From Eubacterium sp. (GTDB lineage: Bacteria > Bacillota > Clostridia > Lachnospirales > Lachnospiraceae), in the NCBI GenBank assembly GCA_017459945.1, contig JAFUBZ010000044.1:1-64000 (forward strand): DNA of 64,000 nt. Direction: 5' to 3'. The notes under the pieces are model-generated. The model searched no databases and was not told the DNA's origin. It saw only the letters and a program-made list of their open reading frames with translations. Position 1 is the stretch's first letter, and each line of letters opens with the position of its first letter. Below, one piece after another: positions 16,811-26,210 of the stretch. The translations under genes and the position numbers were made by a program.

Positions 16811-17463
16811 TTTAATACTTCTTTCAACCACGTAATCCATGTGTCAAAGCCTTCTCCTGTCTTAGCAGAAAGAAATATAATCTTTGCCTGCGGGTTTAAT
16901 TTCTTCACGCGGGCAATGAATGCCTCATCATCGAACGGAAAATACTCTCTGGTATCGATCTTGTTCACCAATACGAGATCACAAACCGTAAACATCAGCG
17001 GGTATTTTAATGGTTTGTCATCTCCTTCCGGGATCGAAAGGATCTCAACATTGACGGTCGCGCCAGTATCTGTTTCCGCCGGGCACACCAGATTGCCGAC
17101 ATTTTCCAGAACAAGAAGATCGAGATCTTCTGTCTGGAATTCTTCCATGGCCTGACGTGTCATCTCCGCGTCCATCGCACACTCCCCGCCGGTATGCACC
17201 TGGATGGAACGACCACCGGCAGCAGCTATTTTTTCCGCATCCACCGATGCGTCGATATCCGCTTCCATGACACCGATCTTATAGTCATCCTTCAGCGCTT
17301 CCAGCGTACGGAGCAGTACAGAAGTCTTGCCCGCCCCCGGTGAAGCCATCAGGTTGATCATAAAGGTATGATCCTTTTTGTTTTTTTCGCGGATTTCGGC
17401 AGCAATTGCGTCATTGTCCGCATTTATATTCATATTGACATCAATGATCCGAACATTTCCCAT
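16807..17463 (-). CDS. hypB: HypB-type metal-chaperone GTPase, paralog 1
   Basis: A 218-residue SIMIBI-class GTPase. P-loop ASPGAGKTS (40-48), switch residues EADIDASVD (68-76), NVGNLVCPAE (121-130) and the guanine motif NKID match HypB, which loads nickel into [NiFe]-hydrogenase or urease precursors. The metal-site Cys95 and Cys127 are present, but the His expected next to Cys95 is Ala96 (HTGGECAMDAEM). There is no N-terminal histidine tail or CxxCGC motif. The start ATG at 17463 has GGGGAGG at good spacing, embedded in the last codons of the upstream paralog. No hydrogenase or hypA lies in the window. Confidence 0.88.
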   Translation of the reverse strand: MGNVRIIDVNMNINADNDAIAAEIREKNKKDHTFMINLMASPGAGKTSVLLRTLEALKDDYKIGVMEADIDASVDAEKIAAAGGRSIQVHTGGECAMDAEMTRQAMEEFQTEDLDLLVLENVGNLVCPAETDTGATVNVEILSIPEGDDKPLKYPLMFTVCDLVLVNKIDTREYFPFDDEAFIARVKKLNPQAKIIFLSAKTGEGFDTWITWLKEVLK

Positions 17464-17468
17464 TGCGA

Positions 17469-18134
17469 TTACCTCCCCGCTTTCACTTCTGCATACAGCC
17501 ATTCACACCATGCATCCATGCCTTCTCCGGTTACGGCAGAGACCGGAAAAATCTTAGCGTTTGGATTGCGATCCAAAATGTACTTTGTAACCTGCTCCAT
17601 GTCAAAATCAAACACCGGTGCCGCATCGATCTTATTGATCAGAACCGCCTGCGACGTTTCAAACACCAGCGGGTATTTTAACGGTTTGTCATCTCCCTCC
17701 GGCACGGAAAGGATCACCACATTCCGATGCGCGCCCGTGTCAAACTCCGCCGGACACACCAGATTGCCGACATTTTCCAGGATCACCAGATCCAGTTTCT
17801 CTGTTCCAAGGGCCCTTAGTGCCTGTCTGGACATATCCGCGTCCAGATGACACATTCCACCGGTGTGTGCCTGGATTGCCGGGAATCCCGCTTCCTGAAT
17901 TGTGATCGCATCGACATCCGAATCGATATCGGCTTCCACCACGCCTGCGCGCAGTTTTTCAGAAAGCATTTCCAGTGTCTTTTTGATCGTTGTCGTCTTT
18001 CCGGAGCCCGGTGATGACATGATATTGACATAAAATGTGCTTTCGTTTGCAAGCTCTTCCCTGAGCTTATCTGCATCAGCGTCGTTGTCCTGCAGGATCG
18101 TCTTTTTCAGATCCAGAACTTTTACTTCTCCCAT
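17469..18134 (-). CDS. hypB: HypB-type metal-chaperone GTPase, paralog 2
   Basis: A 221-residue paralog of the next gene, arising by tandem duplication or paired gain. P-loop SSPGSGKTT (40-48), EADIDSDVD and NVGNLVCPAE are shared, and here the metal site looks complete: Cys95-His96 (HTGGMCHLDADM) and Cys127. It should bind a transition metal between subunits and hydrolyse GTP. The ATG at 18134 has GGGAG nine bases upstream; one at 18140 would sit too close to it. A possible own promoter lies upstream (TTGCTC, 18-base spacer, TATAAA on the minus strand). It follows the putative metal exporter by 96 bases. Confidence 0.9.
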   Translation of the reverse strand: MGEVKVLDLKKTILQDNDADADKLREELANESTFYVNIMSSPGSGKTTTIKKTLEMLSEKLRAGVVEADIDSDVDAITIQEAGFPAIQAHTGGMCHLDADMSRQALRALGTEKLDLVILENVGNLVCPAEFDTGAHRNVVILSVPEGDDKPLKYPLVFETSQAVLINKIDAAPVFDFDMEQVTKYILDRNPNAKIFPVSAVTGEGMDAWCEWLYAEVKAGR

Positions 18135-18230
18135 TCTCATTCTCTCCCTATTACTATTTTTATAACTCCATTCAGAGTGGATGAGCAACTGATTATTCTC
18201 TTTCCAGAGAACATATGAAGCCGAGGCCTG

Positions 18231-19106
18231 CTAAAAGGTGATGTGCAGTGCTTCGATGATCAAACCCCAGAAAACGCCTGCCGCATATAAAACGATCAGC
18301 ACCTTCAGATTCTCCTTCCAGTGTCTGCTGGTGCGGAACAAAACGAGCAGACCGACACCTGCGCCGACCAGAAGACCTGACATCATCTGTCCTGCGCCCA
18401 AAAGACCGCTCAGGTAAAGCTGTGTGATCATGACGGATGCCGCGCAGTTCGGGATCAGCCCGACGATTCCCGAAAGAAAAACGCCCAGATACGGCATTCC
18501 GGAAAGAAATCCGGCGATCTTTTCCTCGCCTGCACCTTCCACCAACAGCGTGATAATAAACGATATGATAAAAATGAACAGCGTGATCTTTAATGTGTGT
18601 ACAAACGCAGAGTGGATGATTCCACCCTCTTCCTCTTCACATCCGCAGTGTTCCTGTTCGCACAGATCATGAATGTGTTTTTCGGACTTCATCCGGTAGT
18701 GTGCCAGCGTGATGACCAGATCAATCACGATACCCGTGATCAGACCAATGATCACCTTTGCGATCACGACACGGAAAATCGTCCGGAACCCGACTGCTGA
18801 TGAAATAAAGATCGGAAGCATTTCATCTGAGGTCGACAAAAAGACCGCCAGCAGGGTGCCCAACGATATGACGCCGCCCGAAAAAAGGCTGGCTGCCGCT
18901 GCTGAAAATCCACACTGCGGTACAATACCCAAAAGACCGCCGATGACCGGTCCGGCCTTCCCGACTTTTTTTAACGCTTCCGCTGATTTTTCTTCCGTTT
19001 TTCTTTCCAAAAATTCCATGAAAAGATAGGTCACGAACAGAAACGGAATCAGCTTCGCGGTATCGATCACTGCATCCAGCAGCGATTCTAACAACAACTC
19101 TGACAT
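18231..19106 (-). CDS. putative 10-TM heavy-metal exporter (ArsP_2/PF11449-type)
   Basis: A 291-residue polytopic membrane protein with two pseudo-symmetric halves: LGIVPQCGFSAAAASLF in the first and VGLIPNCAASVMITQLY in the second, each with a Pro-x-Cys motif within a membrane segment. The halves are joined by a soluble loop rich in His, Cys and Glu (about residues 143-160, with HIHDLCEQEHCGC). This pattern fits the putative heavy-metal exporter family PF11449, whose substrate is not settled. The loop suggests metal sensing or delivery. AGGTGG precedes the ATG. Directly downstream lie two HypB-type metal GTPases, which strengthens a metal role. Confidence 0.75.
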   Translation of the reverse strand: MSELLLESLLDAVIDTAKLIPFLFVTYLFMEFLERKTEEKSAEALKKVGKAGPVIGGLLGIVPQCGFSAAAASLFSGGVISLGTLLAVFLSTSDEMLPIFISSAVGFRTIFRVVIAKVIIGLITGIVIDLVITLAHYRMKSEKHIHDLCEQEHCGCEEEEGGIIHSAFVHTLKITLFIFIISFIITLLVEGAGEEKIAGFLSGMPYLGVFLSGIVGLIPNCAASVMITQLYLSGLLGAGQMMSGLLVGAGVGLLVLFRTSRHWKENLKVLIVLYAAGVFWGLIIEALHITF

Positions 19107-19230
19107 ACGATATCCACCTGATGTCTGTACCTATTTGCAAAGGATCTCCCTATCGAATAATCTATTTGCAAAGCGCCAATATTGGTTTTCAGATTTCAGA
19201 TACGCTGACAAGTATATCATCTTTTTATCG

Positions 19231-19305
19231 GATAGGGAAGACTTCACTTCCCCTATCTGGCTCAATAAGAAAAGAACCGATGTTATCCATACACCGATTC
19301 TTTTC
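19231..19305 (-). terminator. two hairpins including the terminator of the lipoprotein operon
   Basis: The hairpin 19270-19304 (AAGAACCGATGT with ACACCGATTCTT) is followed on the minus strand by TTTTCTTATT and ends the 19365-22882 operon. A second stem (19231-19257, GATAGGG/CCCTATC) lies beyond it. Confidence 0.75.
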
Positions 19306-19364
19306 TCTGGTTATGATTTCTGTTTTCGCCAATCTACTGATCTACTGTGCCTGATCTTACTCTT

Positions 19365-21143
19365 CTACTGTGCCTGATCAGATTGCGTCTGATCCTGCTC
19401 TCCCGGCATTTGCCGGCCACCTTTCATCCCCGGTCCGCCCTGCATCTGCTCTCCATTTTCCATGTTCGGACCACCCTGCATACCGGGGCCGCCCATGCCC
19501 TGGGCCTGCCCGTAGATCAGGTCTGTCATCTCAATCGTAGTGGAAGTACCACCAGTTGTCAGGGTATAGGTTTCGCCCGACTTAATATCCGGTGTACTGA
19601 TCAGAATACTGCTGTATGTCTTTGACGGTGTAAAGCTGATCAGTTCATTGCCATCTGCATCTGTCAGGGTTACTTCCCCATCCGTGCTGCTTACAGACTG
19701 CAGGATCGCGCCCTGTGTAGAATTGCTGCCAAAGTTTTCCGCCATACCGTCTGCGCCTGTGGCAACAACAATACCACCTGTGATCGTCGCCTCATATCCG
19801 TCGCCGACATCCATCGATCCGTTCCCGGAATTGGACGGGCCGTTGATATAGGTCTCACCGCTCGTGATCGTGATGGTTCCGTTGGAATCAATGCCATCGC
19901 CTTCTGTATCGATCGTGATCACGCCGCCGTTGATCGCCAGATCCACATCACCTGTGTAGGTGTAGCTTGTGGTATCCTCTTTGCTGGTGGCAGTGGCTGT
20001 TTCTGTATTTTTCTGACCCGGTCCACCCATCATTGCATTGCCGTTTCCGGATGTCGCGTTGATGCCATCATCGTTTGATGTGATATCAATTTCACCATCA
20101 TTGATGACTACAACATATCCTTCCAGGCCTTCCTCGCATGCCGGCACGCTAATGGTTCCACCATTGACCAGAAGCTTCGCTTCAGAATGAATACCGTCAT
20201 CCCCGGCATTGACCTCCATGCTGCCGCCATCGATTTGGATCATACCACTTGCATCCACGCCGTCGGATCCGCATGTGATCGAGACGGTTCCGTCAAGCAT
20301 GTAAAGATATCCTTTTTCACCGTCCTCGTCATTACTGATATGAAGGCCATCGGTCTCTGCAGTCAGATCATAGGTTCCCGATGCGATCCGGATGCTGTCA
20401 TTGGCACTGATCGCATGATCCGCCGCATCAACTGTCAGTGTCACATCCACCAGCTTAAGGTCATCTTTTGCGTTAATACCGTCCCCATTGGCTGCGTTGA
20501 TCGTCAGATTTCCGGTCCCGTTGATCGTGAGGTCGTCCTTCGCATAGATCACGGCATTGATCTCTTCGTCACCGTCTGCCTCGTAGGCATCGGTATTGGT
20601 CAATGTGTTATCCGTTCCTTCCGCCGCTGTCAGGAACACCTTGTCCGCAGATTTCACATAAACGGCTGCGCTTGTTTTTGATGTGATATCCACACCGTTT
20701 AACACGATCTGCACTTTCGCGGCATCGTCTGCATCCACGATGATCTGCCCGTCGGAAAGGCTGCCGGAAAAGACATATACGCCTTCTTCTTTTATCGTCA
20801 CGGTCTGGCCGTCGATCTCTACAGAATCATCTGATGCCGTAATCCCGCTGTCGCTTAATGTGACCGTTACTGCGTCTGCCTCATTATAGGAAGCATCCAG
20901 ATCCCGGTCGGTAAACATGTCGCTGGTATCGAGCGTCATTTCCGAAACGACATAGCTTCCTGTATCTGCACTTTCATTTTCTGCAGAAATGCTGCCGTCC
21001 TCTGATGTGGAAGCGCTGCTTTCCGTCGATCCTACACTGCCCTGCGCTGTTGATGCGCTGCCACATCCTGCAAACAGCGCTGCTGCAAGCATCGCGCCGC
21101 AGCCCAATGCCATCGCTTTTTTCCATAAATGTTTTCTTTTCAT
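19365..21143 (-). CDS. secreted lipoprotein with carbohydrate-binding-like beta-helix (DUF4353 type)
   Basis: A 592-residue protein. A lipoprotein signal starts at the ATG of 21143 (MKRKHLWKKAMALGCG...) and ends with lipobox LFAGC, so it should be anchored outside the cell membrane. After an acidic, Ser-rich linker, residues about 90-480 hold repeated units such as IDGGSMEVNAGDDGIHSE, INGGVITIDTEGDGIDS and LTINAANGDGINA, a right-handed beta-helix seen in DUF4353 (carbohydrate-binding domain-containing) proteins. The last 45 residues are rich in Gly, Met, Gln and Pro. GAGGAAA stands before the ATG. It is the third gene of an operon with VTC and DUF4956. Ligand unknown; surface polysaccharide binding is plausible. 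Confidence 0.82.
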   Translation of the reverse strand: MKRKHLWKKAMALGCGAMLAAALFAGCGSASTAQGSVGSTESSASTSEDGSISAENESADTGSYVVSEMTLDTSDMFTDRDLDASYNEADAVTVTLSDSGITASDDSVEIDGQTVTIKEEGVYVFSGSLSDGQIIVDADDAAKVQIVLNGVDITSKTSAAVYVKSADKVFLTAAEGTDNTLTNTDAYEADGDEEINAVIYAKDDLTINGTGNLTINAANGDGINAKDDLKLVDVTLTVDAADHAISANDSIRIASGTYDLTAETDGLHISNDEDGEKGYLYMLDGTVSITCGSDGVDASGMIQIDGGSMEVNAGDDGIHSEAKLLVNGGTISVPACEEGLEGYVVVINDGEIDITSNDDGINATSGNGNAMMGGPGQKNTETATATSKEDTTSYTYTGDVDLAINGGVITIDTEGDGIDSNGTITITSGETYINGPSNSGNGSMDVGDGYEATITGGIVVATGADGMAENFGSNSTQGAILQSVSSTDGEVTLTDADGNELISFTPSKTYSSILISTPDIKSGETYTLTTGGTSTTIEMTDLIYGQAQGMGGPGMQGGPNMENGEQMQGGPGMKGGRQMPGEQDQTQSDQAQ

Positions 21144-21162
21144 GATGTATTTCCTCTTATCT

Positions 21163-21852
21163 TTACAGCCCGTTTGCATTCGGATTGCTTGTCGCCATAC
21201 TGATCTCTAAGTTGCCGTTTCGAACCCGCAATGCATCGATGAATTCTTTTTCCTGCATCGGGTCTTTTAATGTCAGATTATATTCTAATCGGAACAAGCT
21301 TCCCATATTGATCGTCTTGATCCGGGTTAATTCGTATTTTTTTGCAAATGCATCCATCGGCTCTTTGAATGCGTCTGTATAATTCAGATCCTCCGGAACC
21401 GTGACCCGCAGATACCGCTCTGCGGAATCTTTTGTTTCGCCAAGCCCCAGTCTTGTGCAAAGCATGAAAACAATTCCGATGATGACTGCAAACAATGCTG
21501 CGTAGCCGAGATATCCCATTCCGGTCACCAGGCCGGTTCCCATCGCCATAAAGATCATCGCGATGTCTTTCGCGCTGCCGGGTGCAGAACGGAAACGTAC
21601 CAGGCTGAATGCGCCTGCGACTGCAACACCGGCGCCAATGTTTCCGTTGACCATCATGATGACGACGCATACGATCGCCGGCAGCAGAATCAATGTCATA
21701 ACAAAACTTTTTGAATATTTATTTTTAAACGCATAGACAAATGCGAAAAACAGTCCAAGCACCAGCGATACGCCAATGCAGCTTAAAAAGCTGCTGACTG
21801 TTATTGATGCACTTGCGCTTGCGGCCACTCCTTCTAATACTGAACTAAGCAT
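21163..21852 (-). CDS. DUF4956 membrane protein
   Basis: A 229-residue protein with about four membrane segments in the first 140 residues and a soluble C-terminal domain. The segment GAFSLVRFRSAPGSAKDIAMIF with VRFRSAPG is the hallmark of DUF4956. Function is unknown. Its start overlaps the end of the VTC gene by 8 bases, and the lipoprotein gene starts 19 bases after its stop, so the three are one operon. Across bacteria this family often sits beside VTC-domain and CotH-like genes. Confidence 0.88.
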   Translation of the reverse strand: MLSSVLEGVAASASASITVSSFLSCIGVSLVLGLFFAFVYAFKNKYSKSFVMTLILLPAIVCVVIMMVNGNIGAGVAVAGAFSLVRFRSAPGSAKDIAMIFMAMGTGLVTGMGYLGYAALFAVIIGIVFMLCTRLGLGETKDSAERYLRVTVPEDLNYTDAFKEPMDAFAKKYELTRIKTINMGSLFRLEYNLTLKDPMQEKEFIDALRVRNGNLEISMATSNPNANGL

Positions 21853-22882
21853 ATTTTCTTCCTCCGATCAGATGATTTCTTTTTCTGTGATTCTTCTCTC
21901 TTGTCTTTCGATTTTCTTTAAATGACAGAAGCGCGTTTCGCGATGGTGATGGTACATTCTTTCCCGGCACAGTCGCATTTTGCTTTGACGCTGCCACGTC
22001 CCGAACTGATGCTGCAGCGTTCGACAACGATGTTGTCTGCTCTTCCAAAATCTGTTCGACGGTCGCCTCGAAAGCCTTTTCTGCCATTTCCGCAACGACC
22101 TTCTGCCGGTACGCTGTTGCGTACTTTGAAAAGCTGGTCTTGTAGATCTTTTCTCTCGTCAGGATCTGCGTCAGCCAAAGTGGAATTCCCATTCCGGTCT
22201 TGACTTCCATGATGATCTCATCTTCCGGGATAATATGTTTTCCGAAAACACCCGTGTGCAAATCCAGGTCTGTTTCTCTCCAAAGCAGGTTCTGATCAAA
22301 GGTGATCCGAAAATCATGATTTCCTTTTTCGTACCAGGCCTCTCTTTCATAAGAAAGAAGCATACGTGGCTTTAAGCTCGGGTAAAATTGCAGCGCGTAC
22401 CGGATCTCTTTTTTGATCTGTCTGTCGCTGTAAGATTCCTGCCTGATCTCTGATCTGCCGACTTCGTCCTGTCCGCCTGCTTCTTCGTACAGGTCTTCTT
22501 CGCTGTTCACTCTGTGATTCCAGGCTGTGTACTGCTCGCCGGACGCCCGTCTGCAGAACTCCACCGCTTCCGGCTCGGTCATCTCGATCCTTCTTTTATA
22601 GACAACCTTGTCGTACTTTTTCTTTAGTTCCAGGAACACCGGCTGTTCCGGACTCACGAGGCCGTAGCTTCTAAGTCTGAGCTTTTCCTTATAATCCGGA
22701 TGCTCCATTGATCTTCTGATCAGTCGATAATCCGGTGTGTCGAAATAGAGACTGAAGATCGTACTTCTGCCATGCTTATCCGGCGTCATATGCTCTCTTA
22801 GTTCATCCTGTATTTTTTCATATTGGGAACGATTGATTTTGAATTTCACTTCATAGCGTTTGAATTTCATTTCATTTGCCAT
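21845..22882 (-). CDS. VTC-domain protein (polyphosphate polymerase-like)
   Basis: A 345-residue protein with a VTC catalytic tunnel fold (about residues 5-270). Basic and acidic tunnel motifs are visible: RYEVKFKI, STIFSLYFDTPDY, KLRLRSYG, FLELKKKYDKVVYKRR, LSYEREAW and IMEVKTGMGIPLWL. In yeast Vtc4 this fold makes polyphosphate from ATP; bacterial members are usually annotated as polyphosphate polymerase domain proteins, with few tested. No SPX domain is present. The last 70 residues are a Ser/Ala- then Arg/Lys-rich tail. First gene of the operon with DUF4956 and the beta-helical lipoprotein; the start follows a weak AGGGAG. Confidence 0.88.
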   Translation of the reverse strand: MANEMKFKRYEVKFKINRSQYEKIQDELREHMTPDKHGRSTIFSLYFDTPDYRLIRRSMEHPDYKEKLRLRSYGLVSPEQPVFLELKKKYDKVVYKRRIEMTEPEAVEFCRRASGEQYTAWNHRVNSEEDLYEEAGGQDEVGRSEIRQESYSDRQIKKEIRYALQFYPSLKPRMLLSYEREAWYEKGNHDFRITFDQNLLWRETDLDLHTGVFGKHIIPEDEIIMEVKTGMGIPLWLTQILTREKIYKTSFSKYATAYRQKVVAEMAEKAFEATVEQILEEQTTSLSNAAASVRDVAASKQNATVPGKNVPSPSRNALLSFKENRKTREKNHRKRNHLIGGRKYA

Positions 22883-23064
22883 TGGTACTTCTCCCTGATC
22901 TTTACTTTTGCTACTTTTGTCTGTGGCGGTTTTCGCGGTGTGCGTCTGCCTTTGTCTGTAGCAGCTTGTGTGATGTTAGGGATAGTCTATGGGAAGAATG
23001 TGAAGAAAAAATGGGAAAGATTTGTTCAAAATGTGAATATCTGTGAAGAAAGTGTGTATTTATG

Positions 23065-23098
23065 AAAAAGGCCACTGCACAAATCATGTGCAGTGGCC
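23065..23098 (-). terminator. terminator of eno
   Basis: GGCCACTGCAC and GTGCAGTGGCC form an 11-bp perfect stem followed on the minus strand by TTTTT. Confidence 0.93.
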
Positions 23099-23121
23099 AA
23101 TGAGATTACAACAGGCAAAGA

Positions 23122-24432
<1,311 letters not shown>

Positions 24433-24488
24433 CTACAAGATTTATGCTTCAATGACTTGAGTCTCCCCTCTGCCATTACTACCTTTAC

Positions 24489-24517
24489 AGAATACCACGA
24501 AAAGCAGGTACTGTCGA
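24489..24517 (-). promoter_or_regulatory. promoter of eno
   Basis: On the minus strand TCGACA (24512-24517), a 17-base spacer and TATTCT (24489-24494), about 60 bases ahead of the start codon. Confidence 0.6.
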
Positions 24518-24605
24518 GATTTCAGACTCCTGTTTTCATGATTTTCCGATTCAAATTATCACAATTATCATGTTTATAACATGCACATCTCAAATCTTTT
24601 TTCAT

Positions 24606-25166
24606 TTACCATCCTTTTCTTGCTGCAATATCTTTTCTGAAGAGTGTTTTAAAGATCCTGCGCACACAGGGCTGAATGAAGAACAGCTGTGTGAAATAAG
24701 CAAACGGGAAATTAAAGCATACCAGTCTGCCCCAGTTTGCCAGAAGCGTTACGACATGAAAGCCGTCATAATACGGATAGTAAAAAAAGGTTGCCAGCAG
24801 GCTCATTGCAGGACACATGATGCATACCGTCGCACTGATGATCGCCGTTTCGAACAGAACCGGGTTCGTATTGCGTGGGTCGAACACACGTCTTGCCAGC
24901 TGAAACGAAGCCGGGCTGCCCATTAAGATCTCGAGCGTATACGCAAACGCAAACTCGATCAGGATCACGGCCCAGATCGGCAGATAGTGCGCGAACATAT
25001 AGACACCGCCCTGCGCGTTGATCGCGTCCAGCACGCGTCCGGTCCCGTTCATCTCCATTAAAGTATTTCCATTCACAACGTATAGGCTGTAAAACACAAA
25101 GCAATGTACCGTGATCACGACTGTGATCAGTGCAAAGATCATTCTCTGATACTGGTTTCTTGGCAT
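24606..25166 (-). CDS. DUF2798 membrane protein
   Basis: A 186-residue protein with four hydrophobic segments forming two repeats of the two-helix DUF2798 unit: MIFALITVVITVHCF with PIWAVILIEFAFAY, and AIISATVCIMCPAMSL with WGRLVCFNFPFAYF. Family function is unknown. The N-terminus MPRNQYQRM is basic and the tail RKDIAARKGW too, so both ends are probably cytosolic. GGAGG stands before the ATG. No operon partner is obvious; it lies alone between eno and the cytidylate-kinase-like gene. Confidence 0.82.
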   Translation of the reverse strand: MPRNQYQRMIFALITVVITVHCFVFYSLYVVNGNTLMEMNGTGRVLDAINAQGGVYMFAHYLPIWAVILIEFAFAYTLEILMGSPASFQLARRVFDPRNTNPVLFETAIISATVCIMCPAMSLLATFFYYPYYDGFHVVTLLANWGRLVCFNFPFAYFTQLFFIQPCVRRIFKTLFRKDIAARKGW

Positions 25167-25253
25167 AGTTTCCTCCTGCTGTCAATTCCTGCGCCGATAT
25201 CGTATAAATTCAAGTCATATTTGATTTTATCCGTCTCCCCATCTCCACTACCG

Positions 25254-25292
25254 AAAAAAACGGATGAAGCTATCGAAAACTTCATCCGTTTT
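25254..25292 (-). terminator. rho-independent terminator
   Basis: CGGATGAAG and CTTCATCCG form a stem with a 10-base loop; on the minus strand TTTTTTT follows. It ends the transcript of the cytidylate-kinase-like gene, after a 3' stretch of about 150 bases in which no gene is seen. Confidence 0.88.
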
Positions 25293-25440
25293 ACGGCCTT
25301 TCGGCAATCCAGAGTGCGAACACTCTGCTATATGCAATTAAAAATCATCTGCGTGGCTCGTCCCCGCAATCATGGGTACTCTGCTGCAAGCACTGAACCC
25401 ACAGTACTGCGATCAGGACGCTTTGCTGCGAACTCCGCTC

Positions 25441-26061
25441 TTACAGTGCCTCATATGCAGCTGCGATCAGGTTCACGCAGGTTTCCTCATCATAGATACC
25501 GCTGTTGATCACCATACCATAGCTCTCAATGTCGTCTCTGTCAGACTTTGTGATGTAATAGTAATAATCATCACGTGTGCGGTCTACCTTCTTGATGTGA
25601 CGCTTTGCTTCTATCGCATCCATATCACTGTTGGCTACAACACGATCGATACGGCTCTTTAAGGAACCCATGATAAATACAGAAAGTACTTTGACATCTT
25701 CTGCATCCTTAAATACCCAGTTACCGCAGCGGCCGATGATAACAGCATCTTCTTCTTTGGAAACCTTCAGCATGATCTTTTTCTCCAGATCAAACACGGT
25801 ATCCAGTGCTGACATCTGCGGTGCCACATTTAAATTGCCTTCATCATAGGTACGATAAAAAGCAAGATTCGGCTTTTTCTCATCCTGCAGCTTCTTGAAG
25901 ATCTCTGCATGCTTCGACTCGTCCAGATCACCAAAATCAAGAGCCATATCACGAAGCTGCTCATCATAGCAGGAAATACCAAGTTTTTCCGCCAGCATCT
26001 CGCCAATCTGTCCGCCGCCGCTTCCACTCAAACGGTTGATCGTAATAATTTTATGTGCCAT
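25441..26061 (-). CDS. cytidylate kinase-like family protein
   Basis: A 206-residue P-loop protein. The N-terminus MAHKIITINRLSGSGGGQIGEMLAEKLG carries a modified Walker A (GSGGGQIG in place of GxxGxGK), the pattern of the AAA_26 cytidylate-kinase-like family. DAVIIGRCGNWVF and RTRDDYYYYITKSDRDD follow the usual NMP-kinase order. The lack of the P-loop lysine casts doubt on normal kinase chemistry; substrate is unknown. The ATG at 26061 has GGGAGGG seven bases upstream, so an in-frame extension to 26139 was rejected. Confidence 0.82.
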   Translation of the reverse strand: MAHKIITINRLSGSGGGQIGEMLAEKLGISCYDEQLRDMALDFGDLDESKHAEIFKKLQDEKKPNLAFYRTYDEGNLNVAPQMSALDTVFDLEKKIMLKVSKEEDAVIIGRCGNWVFKDAEDVKVLSVFIMGSLKSRIDRVVANSDMDAIEAKRHIKKVDRTRDDYYYYITKSDRDDIESYGMVINSGIYDEETCVNLIAAAYEAL

Positions 26062-26171
26062 TTCATACCCTCCCTCAAAACAGCCTCTGTTACTCCTTAA
26101 GGCCTTGATATCCGGATGTTTGTCCATCCTGTTTATCATATCTCAGAATCGCTTTTCCGTCAATGAATCGA

Positions 26172-26199
26172 TTGTTTGTAAATCACAACTTTCTATGTT
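26172..26199 (+). promoter_or_regulatory. possible promoter of the membrane/peptidase fusion gene
   Basis: TTGTTT (26172-26177), a 16-base spacer and TATGTT (26194-26199). Transcription would begin only about 5 bases before the ATG at 26211, which has no Shine-Dalgarno, so the message may be nearly leaderless. Confidence 0.45.
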
Positions 26200-26210
26200 A
26201 TTCTTTCCCC

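Noticed and set aside
20187-20681. 164-codon plus-strand open frame inside the lipoprotein gene
   Set aside because: It is the shadow of the repeated beta-helix codons; no ribosome site.
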